Part shown: in pieces, positions 20,296 to 33,437 of the stretch
How positions within the stretch are numbered: position 1 is the first letter of the stretch
Layout of the letters: the number at the start of each line of letters is the position of its first letter
From: Apophysomyces variabilis
Lineage: Eukaryota; Mucoromycota; Mucoromycetes; Mucorales; Mucoraceae
Length of the DNA: 64,000 nucleotides
Direction of reading: 5' to 3'
Assembly (NCBI GenBank): GCA_002749535.1
Contig: MZZL01000399.1
Location: 62,001-126,000, forward strand
Notes under the pieces: model-generated
Told to the model about the DNA's origin: nothing
Databases searched by the model: none
The model's input: only the letters and a program-made list of their open reading frames with translations
Translations under genes and position numbers: made by a program

Positions 20296-23200
20296 TTATC
20301 CTTCTGTTTCATCTACGTCTTCTGTCGTAGCCTGAGCTGCTTCATTTTCCTCTAATTCTTCCTCTTCCATAGCGCTATCGTCGTCATCTTCGTCCTCCTC
20401 CTCTTCAATATCTTTGTCGTCTACTACATCTTCCATCATATCATCATCATCTTCGTCCTCCTCGTCTTCTTCCACTGGTCTCCTTCGCTTTCTCGTCTTC
20501 GCTTCTTTCTTCTTCTCTTCAGGTTTCTTTGTCGGTTTTGCTAATGATCGTCCTATTTTATACGCATGGCTATGAATATCTATACATCGCTTTTAATGGC
20601 TCAATCTTACTTTTTTTCGTCTTGGTAGAGGGCGCTGTTGTTGTTGTTGTTGACGATGATGCTGTTGCTGCTGTTTCTTCGGTTTCTCCTTCCTTTGCCA
20701 TTCCACCTCCACTCTTTTGTTCCACTTTTTGTTCTAGTTCATCAATAGCATTCTTGAGCTCGATTTTAGGCTGTTTCTGGGATCGTCCCTGTAAAAGTGC
20801 GCAAAGCCAATAAGTCTTCGAGATCTCACGAAGAATAGCATCTCTCTACCTTGGCTATGATTTCCATAAAGCTCTTCAGTACAGCATCTTCATGCAATTT
20901 ATCTTGGTAAGTCGACAAATTTTCCAGCAGTTTTCGGAAACTACGCTCCGACTTGAAGGGAAGTAAGGAAAGACAAAAGGCAATGTCTCGCCAGATACGC
21001 GCGTCGTCCGTATTTTGAAATCGTTGACACAATTTGTCGATCACGTTCTCGGCTTGCTTTTCCTGCAACAGGGTCAGACAACAGACATATGGGAATAGGG
21101 GCGTGTATCGTTTCAACGTACTTTTTCCGCGAAATCGAAAGAGAAGATATATTTCATGATCCTGCGGAAGGTCTCCTCTTCAACTCTTGGTGTACTGTTG
21201 GTTAAATTACTAATGATATCGGGAAGGTTATTGTAAATGGCATTGTCCTTGGTGGCTAGTTCTGTGAAGAAGAGTCTAGCCAAATCGGAGATTCGTTGAT
21301 CAGCATCCTCCAAACATTTGGCCATCTCGCTGATCTGACCCTTGACTTTCACCATGCCGTTAAGAATCAAGTGAGTCAATACCATAACCGCATTCTTTTT
21401 CACCAAGGTATCCTCGTCAGCAAGTCGGTTGTAAAGGAAAGAAATATTTTCATCGATCAGGGTGTTGAAGCAGACCGCCATATCACCAAGAGCAATAACA
21501 ATATTGCTACGGATAGTTGGATCAGTGGACTTTTCCAAAATAGTAAATAATAATGGAAGATGTTTCTCGCAATAATCCGAGCTCACACACATGAATTTGG
21601 CCAAGGCCAGCGTGGCTGTAATTTGAAGTGTGCGATCCTATAGAAAATGCGATGAGTAAAAACAAAAAGCGTAACTCACTCATCGCTTGTCTTTCCTACT
21701 TACGGTATATACCCGGTTTCGAGAACATACTTCCGTCAGCAAGGGTCCAAACCTTGCTAGTAAAGAATTAGGCCCAAAGAGAATCTCTCTTTCACGGATA
21801 TGTGTTATGGCATCGCCAATATCGTCTTCGGCCGAACCTCCCACCTGCTCCAGTTCCTCTTCTACCGAATTATTTGCCTTTCCTTCTTCAGCTATAAAAG
21901 GAACAAAAAGCAAATTGCATCAACGACTGACCTGGTCCGTTTATGCTAACTGGATGCTTACCGTCTGCCTTTGCTTTCTTTCGCTTCCATGCTGCCTCTA
22001 CAATTTCCAGATGCACGACTTGTTTCAGTGCAACATGGCCGACAATAAATAGAAGTTGACTGAGTTCGGATGAACTTTGATGCAGTGGTTGTTGTGGCAC
22101 AGGTAACACTTGCTGTGACATGCTCACATCGTAATCAACATCCATGGATTCACCCAGAAGATCTCCTCCAACTCCGCCTCCCTCAGATGCATTTTGTGGA
22201 TCTGGTGTGCCTTGACCAAACACTTTGATGGTTTTCGTTTTGATTATCTCCGCACATAGTACGTCAGGGTGCTCGCCAAGTAGATAGATCGTGTTGATCG
22301 CCTGCTCTGCCATGCTGTACCATTCTGTCACCTTGCTAGGTGTCTCAACAATATCCCTAAGCTTCGTGAACATCGGATGACTCATGGAGAACCGAATGCC
22401 TTCATAGACAGCACGATCTACGTAACACAGATCAATTTACATGCATTACCGATATTTTTGTGTTACCTTTCTTTGTCTTTTGCCCTGTAAGTCGTTGAAG
22501 GGCTATGCAGCTGTATCTTGCTAAAGTAAGATCATTCTAGGTCGCACGCATTGCAGGTTAACGCCAAGAGATTTCGTTCCTTCTCCTATGAAAACCTTAC
22601 TTTGCCTAGAGAACCTAATCCAATACGTAATAACAAATCCACTTTCTCTACAATGATATCTGTCTTGGCTTTTCCTAGCATGCCTAAGATAATAATTGCG
22701 CCTCGTCGTTGAGCTTTCGAAATTTTTCCTCTCGAAAACCCTATACAAAGTCATTTAGGAGAAAAAGGCAGATTATTCCCTGTCTCAGTCTAAGTACCAT
22801 AGACTTCCCACAGTTTGTCGATCACTTCGCCGGAGATACGATCTTCCGCCATCAATGTACTTAAGAGTTCCTCTAATGAGGTAAGCTCAGCCAGCGTGGT
22901 GTTGAAGGTCAATTGTATCAAGTTCTTGGCAATATTATTAACATTATCGCGGCGAGAGAGGTTGCTATCCATATCAATGTATAGGTTACGGTAACATTCG
23001 AGCAGCTTCATCTTGACACCTTTGCCTTCGTCACTTGTGTCCTTGGTCCAGATAAGGTGGAGCATCTTTTTGATACCATCCTATCATATTGCGCCTCTGT
23101 TAGTATTTTCACTCTTTTTTTTTTTTCCTTCAATGCTATGTGATCACTTTACCGAAGCTGCCTTGACTTTATAATTATATGCAACAACAAGGAAGTCCAT

Positions 23201-25579
23201 GGCTTCAAGTACTTCCGCCTTGGACTTGGAGGAAAGCAGTTGACTAATAGTCGGAATGCATCCCTGGATTTGTTGTATAAATTGGATTGCATCCATGTGG
23301 AAGGTTCGCATCAATGTAAGCTGCTGCATCTTCTCTGCAGATACAACAACTGGTGCAGCCGGTGTCACTTCCGTCTGGCCGTCTTGCGCCGATTCCTGCT
23401 GCTCTGGCTTATCTCCTTCTGCAGCTGCTGCGTCGACCTCATTGGCTTCTTGCATCTCAATATCACCGTCGGTCTGTGGCTCGGCAGCATCTGCGGGAGC
23501 ATCATCTTGTTCTTCTGCAGGCGGCGGCAGGGGTACTTGATCTGCTGTTGTAACATTCTTTGATAAACAATAAGTACGGTCGATCCTTCCTTATTCATCC
23601 AGAGTTTTTTAATAGTCAATGCGCACCTGAAGCTCCTCCTTTAGCTTATCCAATCGTTTGTTCCAGTCTTCCAAATCAAGCTCACCACCATACATACTGT
23701 AAGGATGAGTGGATATCAACTTTGTCAGGACACGAATGGCGTATTTTCTCACGGAGCTGCTTTTATCTTGCAGATGTCGAACAGCGAGAACGCCTAAAGC
23801 ATGTCGTCTCTTTGGGAATTTGGCACGAAGACTAAACAACCAACACCATCAGAACGCCCATAGCTCCCCCAAAAGAACAATGACTATGCGCTATTGACAC
23901 TTACTCTAGAAGCCTGATATAGGTCTGAAACACTTTCGAGCGGACAAACGAGATGGGATCCAACATGCGCTCTTCAAGAATATCAAAAAATCGATTGATC
24001 TGGTCTTTGTTTGCTTGTGTATCCTCAGCATGCTCCGTCAATTCGATAATTAGCATGCCTAATATTTCAACAATAGCAATTCTCATGGTATAAGACTAGT
24101 AGAAATAAAGGCAAGTGCAAGTATAAGCAATGCTAAACCATTTCATAAACTCATTTAAGCTATTTCATTTTTTCGTTTCTTACCTCGCTATCCAATTGTC
24201 GGATCAACAAACCCAAGTTCTTCAAGATGGTTTTTGGCGAAAGCTCCGTTAATTTGAGAAGGAAAGCAGCAAATGTCTTCGGATTTGGCGTGTCCTTGAG
24301 CTCTTTTACGGTCGTATCTTTAAATTCTTTGTTACTCGTCTCTCGAAGAATCTCATCTGCTAACTGTGTGTAGTCCTGTTTATCCACCAGATAATGAAGC
24401 AACTCTGCCATTGATTCCGCCGAGTGCTCCCAGTATTGGAGATTCTGCATGATCGTCATCTGGGATGCTATGGCTCATCCTTCAGCATGATGAAAAATAA
24501 AAGATAAAATGCTTCGTCCGTTTACCTAGCAGATGATCATAATGCTTGATACATAGACCGAGAACTCTAAACACTTTGGATGTCACTACGCCTGATTTTG
24601 CGCTGGCAGGATTTTCAAAGATTTGATATGCTGGTTTCGTAAATAGACTAAAAACTGTGAGGCATGCAATTGCCGAATCATAGAGGCCATGATTACCTAA
24701 TAAATGTGTTCCGTTCGGTTGTGATAGTCCAAACCTTTGTCAGTTTCAATTCGAGCAAGCAAGCAATAAGATCAAAGGCTTTTGCTTTTTGTGTGCTCCA
24801 ATCCCATCCTCGATCGTCATCCATCCGGCCTTTGCCTTTCTAAAATAGAGTAGTTCGTTAATATCAAACGCCTCTCTCTCTCTCTTTCTCCTTTTTTTTC
24901 CTTCTCTGCTATCGCGGGATAACGCATGATGCACTTGCCTTTGTTTTCGTGCCTCCTGACGCCTCTTTCTGTCCAACAGCTAATAACATCCAATGGATCA
25001 AAAATCCATAAATTTCCAGATAAACACGATGTGCCATTAATTCTTCTTTGTCATTGTTGGCTAAGCTGTCCGATATGTCTTTGATTTCGGTTTTGAACGC
25101 TATCCAAGACAAGCGACTGTGTAAGTGCTATGCATATTTCTTCTATCCGTTGGATTCTGGTCGCATACCGGATAACAAGATATCAAGAAGCCTTGCTGAT
25201 ATACGTTGACTGATCGAATGAAAGTTTCTGCAAAAAGGGAAAAAAAATAGAGGTTCAGGAACGGAAACGAGCTCTAAAAGCTTTCGTATTTCTCTCTTTT
25301 TTTATACTTTAGGAAACTTCGTATCTTGTCGCACACTAGTGGATCCGCAATGGCATCGGCTGAAACCTCAATTTTATCCGTAATGTCTGTGATGAACAAA
25401 AAGGTGGTTTCATGAATACAATGAGGTAGGGTGTCATACTACTGGGTACCGTTTAGATAGCGTGTCAGGTCATGATCGCTTCGATCTCGAATGGCGACTT
25501 CATTATTGATGTGATAATTGACACCCGAGTCTTCCTGCAGTCGTAATAATTCATCGTGAAGAATAAACTGATCATTCAT
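20296..25579 (-). CDS. condensin complex subunit 1 (Cnd1/Ycs4/NCAPD2)
   Basis: A large multi-exon HEAT-repeat gene. It starts at the ATG at 25579 (MNDQFILHDELLRLQED) and ends at 20296 after a very acidic tail (EEDEEDEDDDDMMEDVVDD and ATTEDVDETEG). The most diagnostic segment is near 21600-21120: the Cnd1-type block SSDYCEKHLPLLFTILEKS, TDPTIRSNIVIALGDMAV, DEDTLVKKNAVMVLTHLIL and DQRISDLARLFFTELATKDN. Helical repeats run through the rest. The acidic tail is preceded by KPTKKPEEKKKEAKTRKRRR, probably a nuclear localisation signal. Condensin I compacts mitotic chromosomes. More than fifteen short introns interrupt the gene, with ends placed by eye. It converges with the reductase-like gene and is same-strand, downstream of Rei1. 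Confidence 0.9.
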
Positions 25580-25985
25580 TCTCTTCCTTCAATGGTTGCC
25601 CGCTGCAAAAAGAAAAGGGAAATTGGGGGCCAAGCGCGAAAAATGAGAGGAGAATGAAAAATAGAGAAGGCGCCGTGAGACGCGTCGATCGTGTTTTCAC
25701 GCGCTCAAAGATTCATTTCGCCGTACAAAGAGGATAGTGACGAGGGATGGAACAAGATGCATTATACAGCCTTACCATTCATAGTACAGTTCCATTGTCT
25801 TAATGCAAAAGAAAGAAAAAAGAAAAAGCAAGCCGACTTCACTGAGCAAAAGGCTGGCGTTTTGGTGCCACGGCCATGCACATCTCGTTGGATGTGTCAA
25901 CGTAAAGACCCCATACATTGCTAACCACTCTGGTCCCCCCTCCTTTTTCTACTATTCTTTCATTGTATCATCTCGTTTATTTCGT

Positions 25986-27628
25986 TTATATCGGGTTTTG
26001 GGTACGAATACGTCGAGTATTGGTTAAGTTATGCTTCAATGCCACCGATTGATAAAACTCTTGTTTCTTGGCAGCTTCCCGTATGCCCTCTAAGGTTTGT
26101 TCTATTGTTTCATTATGGGTTCGGCCATCTGTAAGTAACAATCGACGTTTTTCCTTGCGATTCAAAGAAGGATCTGCCAAGGCTTCTTTCTTTTCTGCTG
26201 CCATTTCGATAGCTGCTGTCTCCGCTATGGCCTTGGTATTTGCCTGATAGGACAAAGAAAATAACAACGTTAAATGACGAGCATTGGGGTGCACACACAA
26301 ACGGCACGAAAGGAGGAACCTACCCGTTTTGAAAGGCGTTGCTTGAACAATCTGAGATCACGTCGATGGCCTAACCTTGCTCCATTTTCCAAAACCAGTT
26401 CCGATCCATTCGCTGTGGCACTTTTTCCCGTTACGCCATCTTCTTCTTCCAACGGTTCGAAATCGTAAAATCGTAGTAATTGATCCGGATCTTCACTGTC
26501 GTCATAGGCCATTTTACAATGGCCTTTATCAATCTGTATTTAAAAATAAGCGAAAATAAAAAAGAAGTCCACGTGTCAGCCGGGAACCAAAGGAAAAGAG
26601 CTTTGCATTGGCTATTACTGCTTTGCAAACGCCCTCTTTTTTTTCTTTTTCTTTTTTTTTTTTTACCATGTGTGCTCGAACGGCTTCTACTGTCTTCCAT
26701 TCTCTTCCACGTCCATTACAATACAAACAAATACAAGCTTGTATTTTTTCGGATAAATAGTTGATCAGACCATGTACATCCACCAAATACTCAGCATCTG
26801 GTAAAAAGAAACCGTGGGTATGGGCCATGTGAAGAAGACTCGTATCAAAATCGTCACTAGAATGGTTACAGAACAAACAACCGAAAACCACTGGATTGGC
26901 TAGTGGAGTCACCTGCGAGTTGGGTGACAATGACGACGGCGTCGATGAGGCGACTTGTTTCTCCGCATCGTCTTCAGGATCCGAAAATAGCTGAACTTCT
27001 CGCTGACGATGATTATCATCACGGTCCGTCGTCTTCTCTGAAGCTAACCGGAGTTCAAGTTCCTTGTGTTTCCTTGATTGAACGTGGTTATGAAATGCAT
27101 TTTCGGAAAAATACGATTTGCTAAACGGAAACACAACCCCCCATTTTCTTTGTGTTAGTCTTTCTATCATACTAAACTTGGTAACTGTTTGGCTTACCGA
27201 CAAACGGAACATTCATAGATCAATCCTTGACGTTCTTGTTCCTCTCTACCTTTGGCTTGTTGTGCTGTTAGAGGTTAAAGAAAACCATAAGTTAGCTTAT
27301 TTTATTTTATTTTTTTTTTTGGTTCAAGGATGACTAATCGTCAGATCCCATTTATTTCGTTTTACCCAACACCTTTTCCACAAATTGCTCAGCTGTAATG
27401 GGAGCAAGGTCAACGAGTTTTCGCTTGAGGTTATATTTATGTAGACTGTAAAGTTTCATTCATTGTTTTCTCATATGAGTTCTCTTGGTTCATACTGCTT
27501 TTTTTTTTCATGGCTTACTCAGTTCGGTAATGCGCACGTTGCCTGTCGGATGTTGGAAAAGCAATATGACATGCTAGACAGGTGAATAAAGTACTACGTG
27601 GTTGGTGCGGTTGAGAAGCTGCAGACAT
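25986..27628 (-). CDS. Rei1/ZNF622-like pre-60S maturation factor
   Basis: The protein starts MSAASQPHQPRSTLFTCLAC at 27628. A C2H2 zinc finger (CLAC...H-YRTDLHKYNLKRKL) is followed by LAPITAEQF, a second finger (YECSVCRKSYFSENAFHNH then VQSRKHK), an acidic/Ser linker, then a C-terminal pair (CLFCNHSSDDFDTSLLHM-AHTHGFF and CLYCNGRGREW). The C-terminal exons give DSEDPDQLLRFYDFEPLEE and end RRIRTQNPI at 25986. This order fits Rei1/ZNF622, cytoplasmic factors that release Arx1/Alb1 from pre-60S particles and probe the exit tunnel. Introns are short and GT-AG. The nearby start of an unrelated plus-strand ORF at 27937 makes a roughly 300-bp divergent promoter. Confidence 0.9.
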
Positions 27629-27763
27629 TTGACTTAGTATGGTTACTGCGAAAAAAAAAAGGTGTAGGCGAAAAGGCTCTCCCTTTTTTTTTTTTTTTTG
27701 GCTGCACATTCATGGTTCCAGACAAGGGCGTCCTAATTCAGTAATATGCAGTCACAGATAGAG

Positions 27764-27770
27764 TATAAAA
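27764..27770 (+). promoter_or_regulatory. TATA box (TATAAAA)
   Basis: TATAAAA at 27764-27770, about 165 nt before the ATG of the plus-strand orphan ORF, followed by a CT-rich leader. It fits a core promoter for that ORF. Confidence 0.5.
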
Positions 27771-27936
27771 TGTCCCTTTTTGAACTCGCAACCTTTCAGC
27801 TTCCCCAAAGTGCATTATTCCCAACCGTCTTCCTCTTCTTTTTCTTCCATTATCTCTCCTCATTACAAAACAAACAACTTTGCAAAGCAATCAAATTCCC
27901 TGACTTGAATTTCTTTTAATTTACCTTATTTCCGAT

Positions 27937-28437
27937 ATGAACAGCAAGAACACCCAAGATAGCACAGAGCCTTCATTGTCTACCATGGTTCACGGATCTT
28001 TCTCTATGCTTTTCCGGCAACTAACAGAGCAGAACAAGGCATCCTCTAACGAGAGCAGCACCGGATTCAAGCCCAGCAACGAGGCACAAGCGGTCATGAT
28101 CGGCGATTTTGGTGGCAGCGACTTTAAACGGTTGGCAGAGAAGTCTCGGATCAGTCGAGGTGTCACTCCTAGTCAGACAAGGCATTCATCATCAAGGCTA
28201 TATACCGAAACAAGACCCTCTTATGGTGCTAACACGACTGCTTCTTCTGCACAAGCAGGCCAGCACTGCAACGATCATGCAACGAAGGGAATTGCAGGCT
28301 TGCTGTATGAGTTCTTGATGTCACATGAAGACAGTTACTTCAAAAGCGACCGGACCGAACTAAGCAAAGATATATTTCCCGATAATGCATGGTCATCTAA
28401 TACACAACACAGAAGAATCATTCGATCGGAAAGCTAG
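27937..28437 (+). CDS. hypothetical single-exon protein
   Basis: An uninterrupted 166-residue frame starts MNSKNTQDSTEPSLSTMVHG. It is hydrophilic, Ser/Thr-rich and probably largely disordered, with one hydrophobic helix-like segment (KGIAGLLYEFLMSHEDSYF). A TATA box and pyrimidine-rich leader upstream support transcription. I recognise no domain; it may be a lineage-specific gene. Confidence 0.6.
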   Translation: MNSKNTQDSTEPSLSTMVHGSFSMLFRQLTEQNKASSNESSTGFKPSNEAQAVMIGDFGGSDFKRLAEKSRISRGVTPSQTRHSSSRLYTETRPSYGANTTASSAQAGQHCNDHATKGIAGLLYEFLMSHEDSYFKSDRTELSKDIFPDNAWSSNTQHRRIIRSES

Positions 28438-29562
28438 AGTAGGATAAAAAGGGAATGGGGTTTGTTGCGCGCTAGCAACAAGAATGTAGAAATTTCTGAC
28501 TTCGCATTATGCCGTTGCGGAGATTGTAAAATAGGAACATCACCAAAAAGAGAATACGAAACTCAATTCAATATTACCTCTCTCTCTCTATCTCTCTATG
28601 TCTTTCCCCTGGTACACAAAGCAAAATAGCAGAAATTGGATTCATAGTCTAATAAAAGAAAATCAATATATATAAAAAAACAGAGGAAGTTTCATAACTG
28701 TTAGAGTAAGGGAAGTCATCTGAAGGGGATGAGGTGTCGTTGCTGATGCTTATTGTTTTCTGGTCCGGGAACCCTTTTTTCATTCTTGTAATCAACGGAA
28801 GCGCACCAAGGGCATATTTTCGTTGTATCACATGTCATCATCAAGGGAAGATGAGGGATGCACGTGCGGAAACGGGGAAAAATACTGAAAGCAAGGGGAA
28901 AAAAGAAAAGTGGCAAGATGATTGATGTTGTATACAGAGAGCAAGGTTCAATTTTTGATCGCGTGAATTTACGAAAATAGACCGTGAAACAACGATGACA
29001 CTTTCAGGACCGGATTCCGGACCTCTCTATGAAATCTCTCTCTCTCTCTCTCTATATATTCTGTGTACCCTTCCCTCCTCCTCCGCCCCCTTTGTTTCTC
29101 CACACAAAAAAAAATATAGAGGATGTGCGGTTTGACAGCTTGGTCCCCGATTCGGGCATCTCACTCACTCACTCTCTCTTCCCCCCTTTTTTTTCCTCCC
29201 CCCCCTTTTCCTTGCCAAGAAGCCCTATCCCAATTCGTTGAATAGCTCGTTACACTCATGGCTGAGTCATTCATAGGTTATCCAAACGTGCTTTTTCCAA
29301 AAGAAAACCATACCGTCTCACGGATTCACAGCGAACAAAAAAAAAAACGAAAATGAGGAAAAGATAGACCCAAAAAAAGAAAACGGTTCGTCTCGCTAAT
29401 GATAGAGAGAGAGACAGAGAGAGAGTCACACCTCTCTGTGTCTCTCCATCTCTCCCTCCTGCATACTTACTTTTACTCCAAGGCCAGTGCCTAAATAAAA
29501 AAAAAAAAAAAGAAGAAACAAGGATAGGCTCTATCTACATAGAGTAAGTGTTGTAAGTCCTT

Positions 29563-29598
<36 letters not shown>

Positions 29599-30335
29599 AC
29601 ATACGGTCTAGAATGCAAGGGCACATTTCCGCTTCCCAATCATTGGGTTATACCCAAAGGGCCCCGAGTCCTCTCCCTTTTGCCTTTTTCTGGCTCTCTG
29701 TCTGGCTCTCTTTGTCCCCTTGTGCTTCCTTCTCCGGCAAAACCCGATACTATGATTGGATGAGCTGATCATCAAGTCATCTAACATAGCATCTTCCAAT
29801 CAAGCGTTGTTTCAAATAAACAGCCCATGTGCTTTCACGATATGCATCAAACCACACCCTCTCCCTGTCTCTCTCGCTCACCAAGAGGGACATAGCTTTT
29901 GCGCAGTAAAAGACAAACAGAAAAGAACATATCCAAACAGATACAAGGTACCATAGAATGTGTTTCGGGAAAAAGCTTTGGATTTCATCCGGTCGGCCTT
30001 GTTTTTTTTTTAATTCTTCTATTTAGAAAACAAAGGTCGCTTCGATGAGAACAGCGACCGGCAAAGTGTTCTTCCTTCCTTTTAGGAACGCAATGAATCC
30101 AAGGGATGGAAGAGACAGGCGGGAAATTGAATAGGCAGACTTTTATTTTTTTTGTTTTGGTTTACAAGATAGGATTGGTCCTATTTTCCTCTCACTTAGC
30201 ATGATGTACCATTAGCATCATTATGATCTATCAATGCATAATGGACCATGGACGAAACGCTTTTGGCTGCTTACTTTGTTTTCTTCTCTTCTTTTTTGGC
30301 TATTATCTTTTTATTGTCATTATCTGTAAAAAAAT
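28438..30335. other. 1.9-kb gene-free stretch with CT/GA microsatellites
   Basis: No convincing ORF. It holds CT runs at about 28579-28597, 29034-29052 and 29564-29596, purine runs near 29404-29425 and many poly-A/T runs. It contains the 3' ends of the flanking transcripts (the orphan ORF and TAF5 converge here). Confidence 0.6.
29564..29596. repeat. (CT)n microsatellite
   Basis: About sixteen uninterrupted CT units in the gene-free stretch. Confidence 0.9.
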
Positions 30336-33300
30336 TCAGCGATCGGAGGGAGGGGTAAATGCACCACCCACTAAACATAAATTGCGGTTCGTAAATTGAA
30401 CCTTGTAAATGGGTGTATGCTTTGTAGGGAATGAAGCAAGATGATCCATGCTGCCAAGAAAAATCAAGGGCATGAAATCAGCAAAGTTTGCATGACGGAC
30501 TTCTCGTCTTACCTTTCAACGACACCCTTTCTCCGCTTCTCTGTTTCCTTGATTTTCTCCTTTGAACTGTCCTTTTTCTCTTTGGACTTACTGCCCCGTT
30601 CAGGTTCATCCAGTCGTATCCGTTTGCTATCCGGTTTATCTGTACTACCCATAAAGGTGGCAGCTGCAGAGGAAGGTATGTCCCTGTAGACATCCCATAC
30701 ACGGACAGTACCATCTGCACCACCTGAAACAAGCACATTGCTGTCAGCACTAAAGTCCAGGGAATAAATAAAGCCGGTATGGCCAGTCATCTTCTTTAAC
30801 CTCCGGCCAGAGCCGAGGTCCCACAGCATAATAGACCTATCTTCACCTGCAGATCATTCGTAGTCAGATATTAGAATGATGTCCATGAGGATAAACAACC
30901 AGAAAAAAATTTTACCCGCAGACGCCATCAATCGACCATTGGGAGAAACGGCTACCGTCTTTATTGATCCCGTGTGGCCCGTGAACACACGTACACACGT
31001 TCCTCGCTGAACGTCCCACAAACGAGCAGTTCGGTCACTTGAACCTGTCACTAAATATTTGGAATTGGGATGGAATTTGACCGTCTGTAACGCAAAAACA
31101 CATCATCAGCAAACAAGGAGTCCCATAACTCTCCTAACACTTACATCGACATCCGAAAGATGCCCTGCGAAGATTCTCAGGGGATGAATGTGATCGCAAC
31201 TCCATAATCTCGCTGTGCGATCATGAGATGCAGTAGCAAAATAGAAACCAAATGGACCAAAATCAACATCCCATATCGGGTAATTATGGCCTTTGTATAC
31301 AACTAGATTGGAGAAGGTTTGCGTACTCCATAACCGAGCTAAACCATTCATGAGTCACTCGATGACACAATTTTCTTCTTTTTTTTTTGTTTTCTGCTAT
31401 GTGAAATATGAACTTTACCTGTCTTGTCTTCTGAACATGAAATGAGATATTTGTTATCGTGGCTAAAGCTTAGTCCGTATACAGGTCCTGCATGTCCCAC
31501 CAATCTTTTATATTCCGATCCTTGTCGCTCTTTCTGACGGTTCAAATCAGCATCTGCACAAAAAAAAAAGAGAATTAGAGTTTATCAACATTGTCCCAAC
31601 AGAAAATCATAACAGCGTGTTCTCTTTCAATCGACTCACAATCATTCACATGAGCAGGATTGATCGTGTTCTTCAAACTCTTCAGTTTTTCACCCTTCAA
31701 ACTCCATATCTTCACAAAGGATTCCGAAAAACCAGCGGCAACTAAACTGGCATCCTTCGTCACAGATAGACAGTTTAGACTAACAAGATAAAATAGAGTT
31801 GAGTTCAAACTTTCTGTAAATTTGATCTTTGCCATACCTGTCGTGTGTGTTGTGAAATGTGTAACAACATATGCTAGGTAAGGAGGTGCTTCCGACAGCA
31901 ATACGTTTGCCAAGATCTTTCAATGTATCAATTTCAGCTTGGATATCAGCTCCTCTGCTATTATTAGCGCCAAAGATAAGTTTTGCATGAATACCAAGAG
32001 ATAAAGAGAAATAGACAACATACTACGGTGGAAGTGGTACATCGCCAAATGCCGGTCCATCTGCCGTACTTTCTTGTTTGATCTTTCTATAAGTTTCCAA
32101 AAGTATCGAACTCGCGTCACCATTTTGTGTCTACTCTTATGCATCAGCATCAAGTTGTACCTGCGATACTGCTAAGATCTCAAACAGTACTTACAGCATC
32201 ACCAGCTCCTTCCTTCTTGGCATTCTCTTGGTCCCTGATAGCTTGTTCCACTTCCTCTTTAAAAGATGGATCCATCTGTGGCTGACCCAATTGAATCTCT
32301 TGTTGATTGAAAGCTTCCAGTTGCTGCGATTGATGTCCAGTGATCCCGATTACGTCCTCCATCTCCAACCCGCCAGCGGATTTAAGAAGCTTCCCATGAG
32401 AAACTACATGATGGTGAGATACACGTTTAAGACTTGTTCGATCCCATCCTTCATACTGGTCCATCAAACCTCCTTTTTCTTTTTTTCTTTTTTTTTTTTT
32501 TTCCCTTGAATATTAAGATATTGGTTGACAATGCGCAATAACAACATGAACTTGTTATCCTGCAAATAGTTGAGAAATAATTCAAATGGCACGCTTGACA
32601 TCCTCAAATTATATTTGTTGTTTCGATAAATTTGTGCCAATTCATTTTCGCGAACATGTTGTGGATCGGTTACTGTTTCCAGTCGGTTCAAATCGGGCGT
32701 ATGTAATTCGACATGATCTCGCTTATACGTCTCCATGAAATGCTTCGCTACAATTAAAAAAATTACTACCTAACGAACGTCCCTTGACCAACCATTCCTT
32801 CTTATTTACCTTGTTCTGCTAGCGATTTACTGACTAAATCCAAATAAGCATGGACAAAGATGGGAAATAAGACAGAACGCAATTCCGGCTAAAACAATCC
32901 CAAAGAAGCATAATTTTTATGAGTCGGACACCCAGCGCGTGAATGCAGCAACCTTCTTTTTCCTCTTTCTTTCTTTTCCTTTACCTTGTACCAATCCAAA
33001 GAATTCTCTATCCATTCTCGTAAACTTCTGTAGCTGACATCGTAGGCATCGGGGTCGCCTTGTTCAGCATCTTTATATTTGAGAACATGAGGTACGGACT
33101 GTCCCTCTGCCGGTGGAATCATTTGCGACAACTCTTCCAGCGACATTGTATTGCCTCCCGATTCTCGTAAAAATATGGCTTCTGTCGCCTTATATCCCTT
33201 CTTCTGCAAATAGGATGCCACGATCTTATCCAAATCGGCTTGGGACAGGTTGGCCTGGGCCAAATTACCCTGCGACGCAGGTCCTGTCATGCCTGGTTGG

Positions 33301-33437
33301 CCATTCTGTTGTTGTTGTTGTTGTTGTTGTTGTTGCGGTTGCGGCTGCTGTTGCTGCTGTTGCTGTTGATTGACATCAGCACTGGGAGCTGAAGGGCCCG
33401 CGGTGGATGTCGTTGAGTGAGCGGGTGAATGGGACAT
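30336..33437 (-). CDS. TAF5: TFIID subunit TAF5
   Basis: A multi-exon gene from the ATG at 33437 to TGA at 30336. Order of parts: Ser/Pro leader, a poly-Gln tract, and a LisH-like segment ([24 protein letters not shown]). Next is the TAF5 N-terminal domain 2 ([64 protein letters not shown]). After a linker with [15 protein letters not shown] comes [11 protein letters not shown] and a WD40 propeller (repeats with [56 protein letters not shown]). The last exon reads [20 protein letters not shown], the family's typical ending. TAF5 scaffolds TFIID, and in many fungi also SAGA. It is upstream of and divergent from uL15. Confidence 0.95.
33302..33370. repeat. CAG/CAA repeat (poly-Gln) in TAF5
   Basis: Read on the minus strand, mixed CAG and CAA codons with a Pro-Gln interruption encode about twenty Gln near the N-terminus of TAF5, before the LisH-like segment. 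Confidence 0.9.

Noticed and set aside
25691..25924. Plus-strand ORF between condensin subunit 1 and Rei1
   Set aside because: Low-complexity, no domain, lies in the 5' flank of the condensin gene and 3' flank of Rei1.
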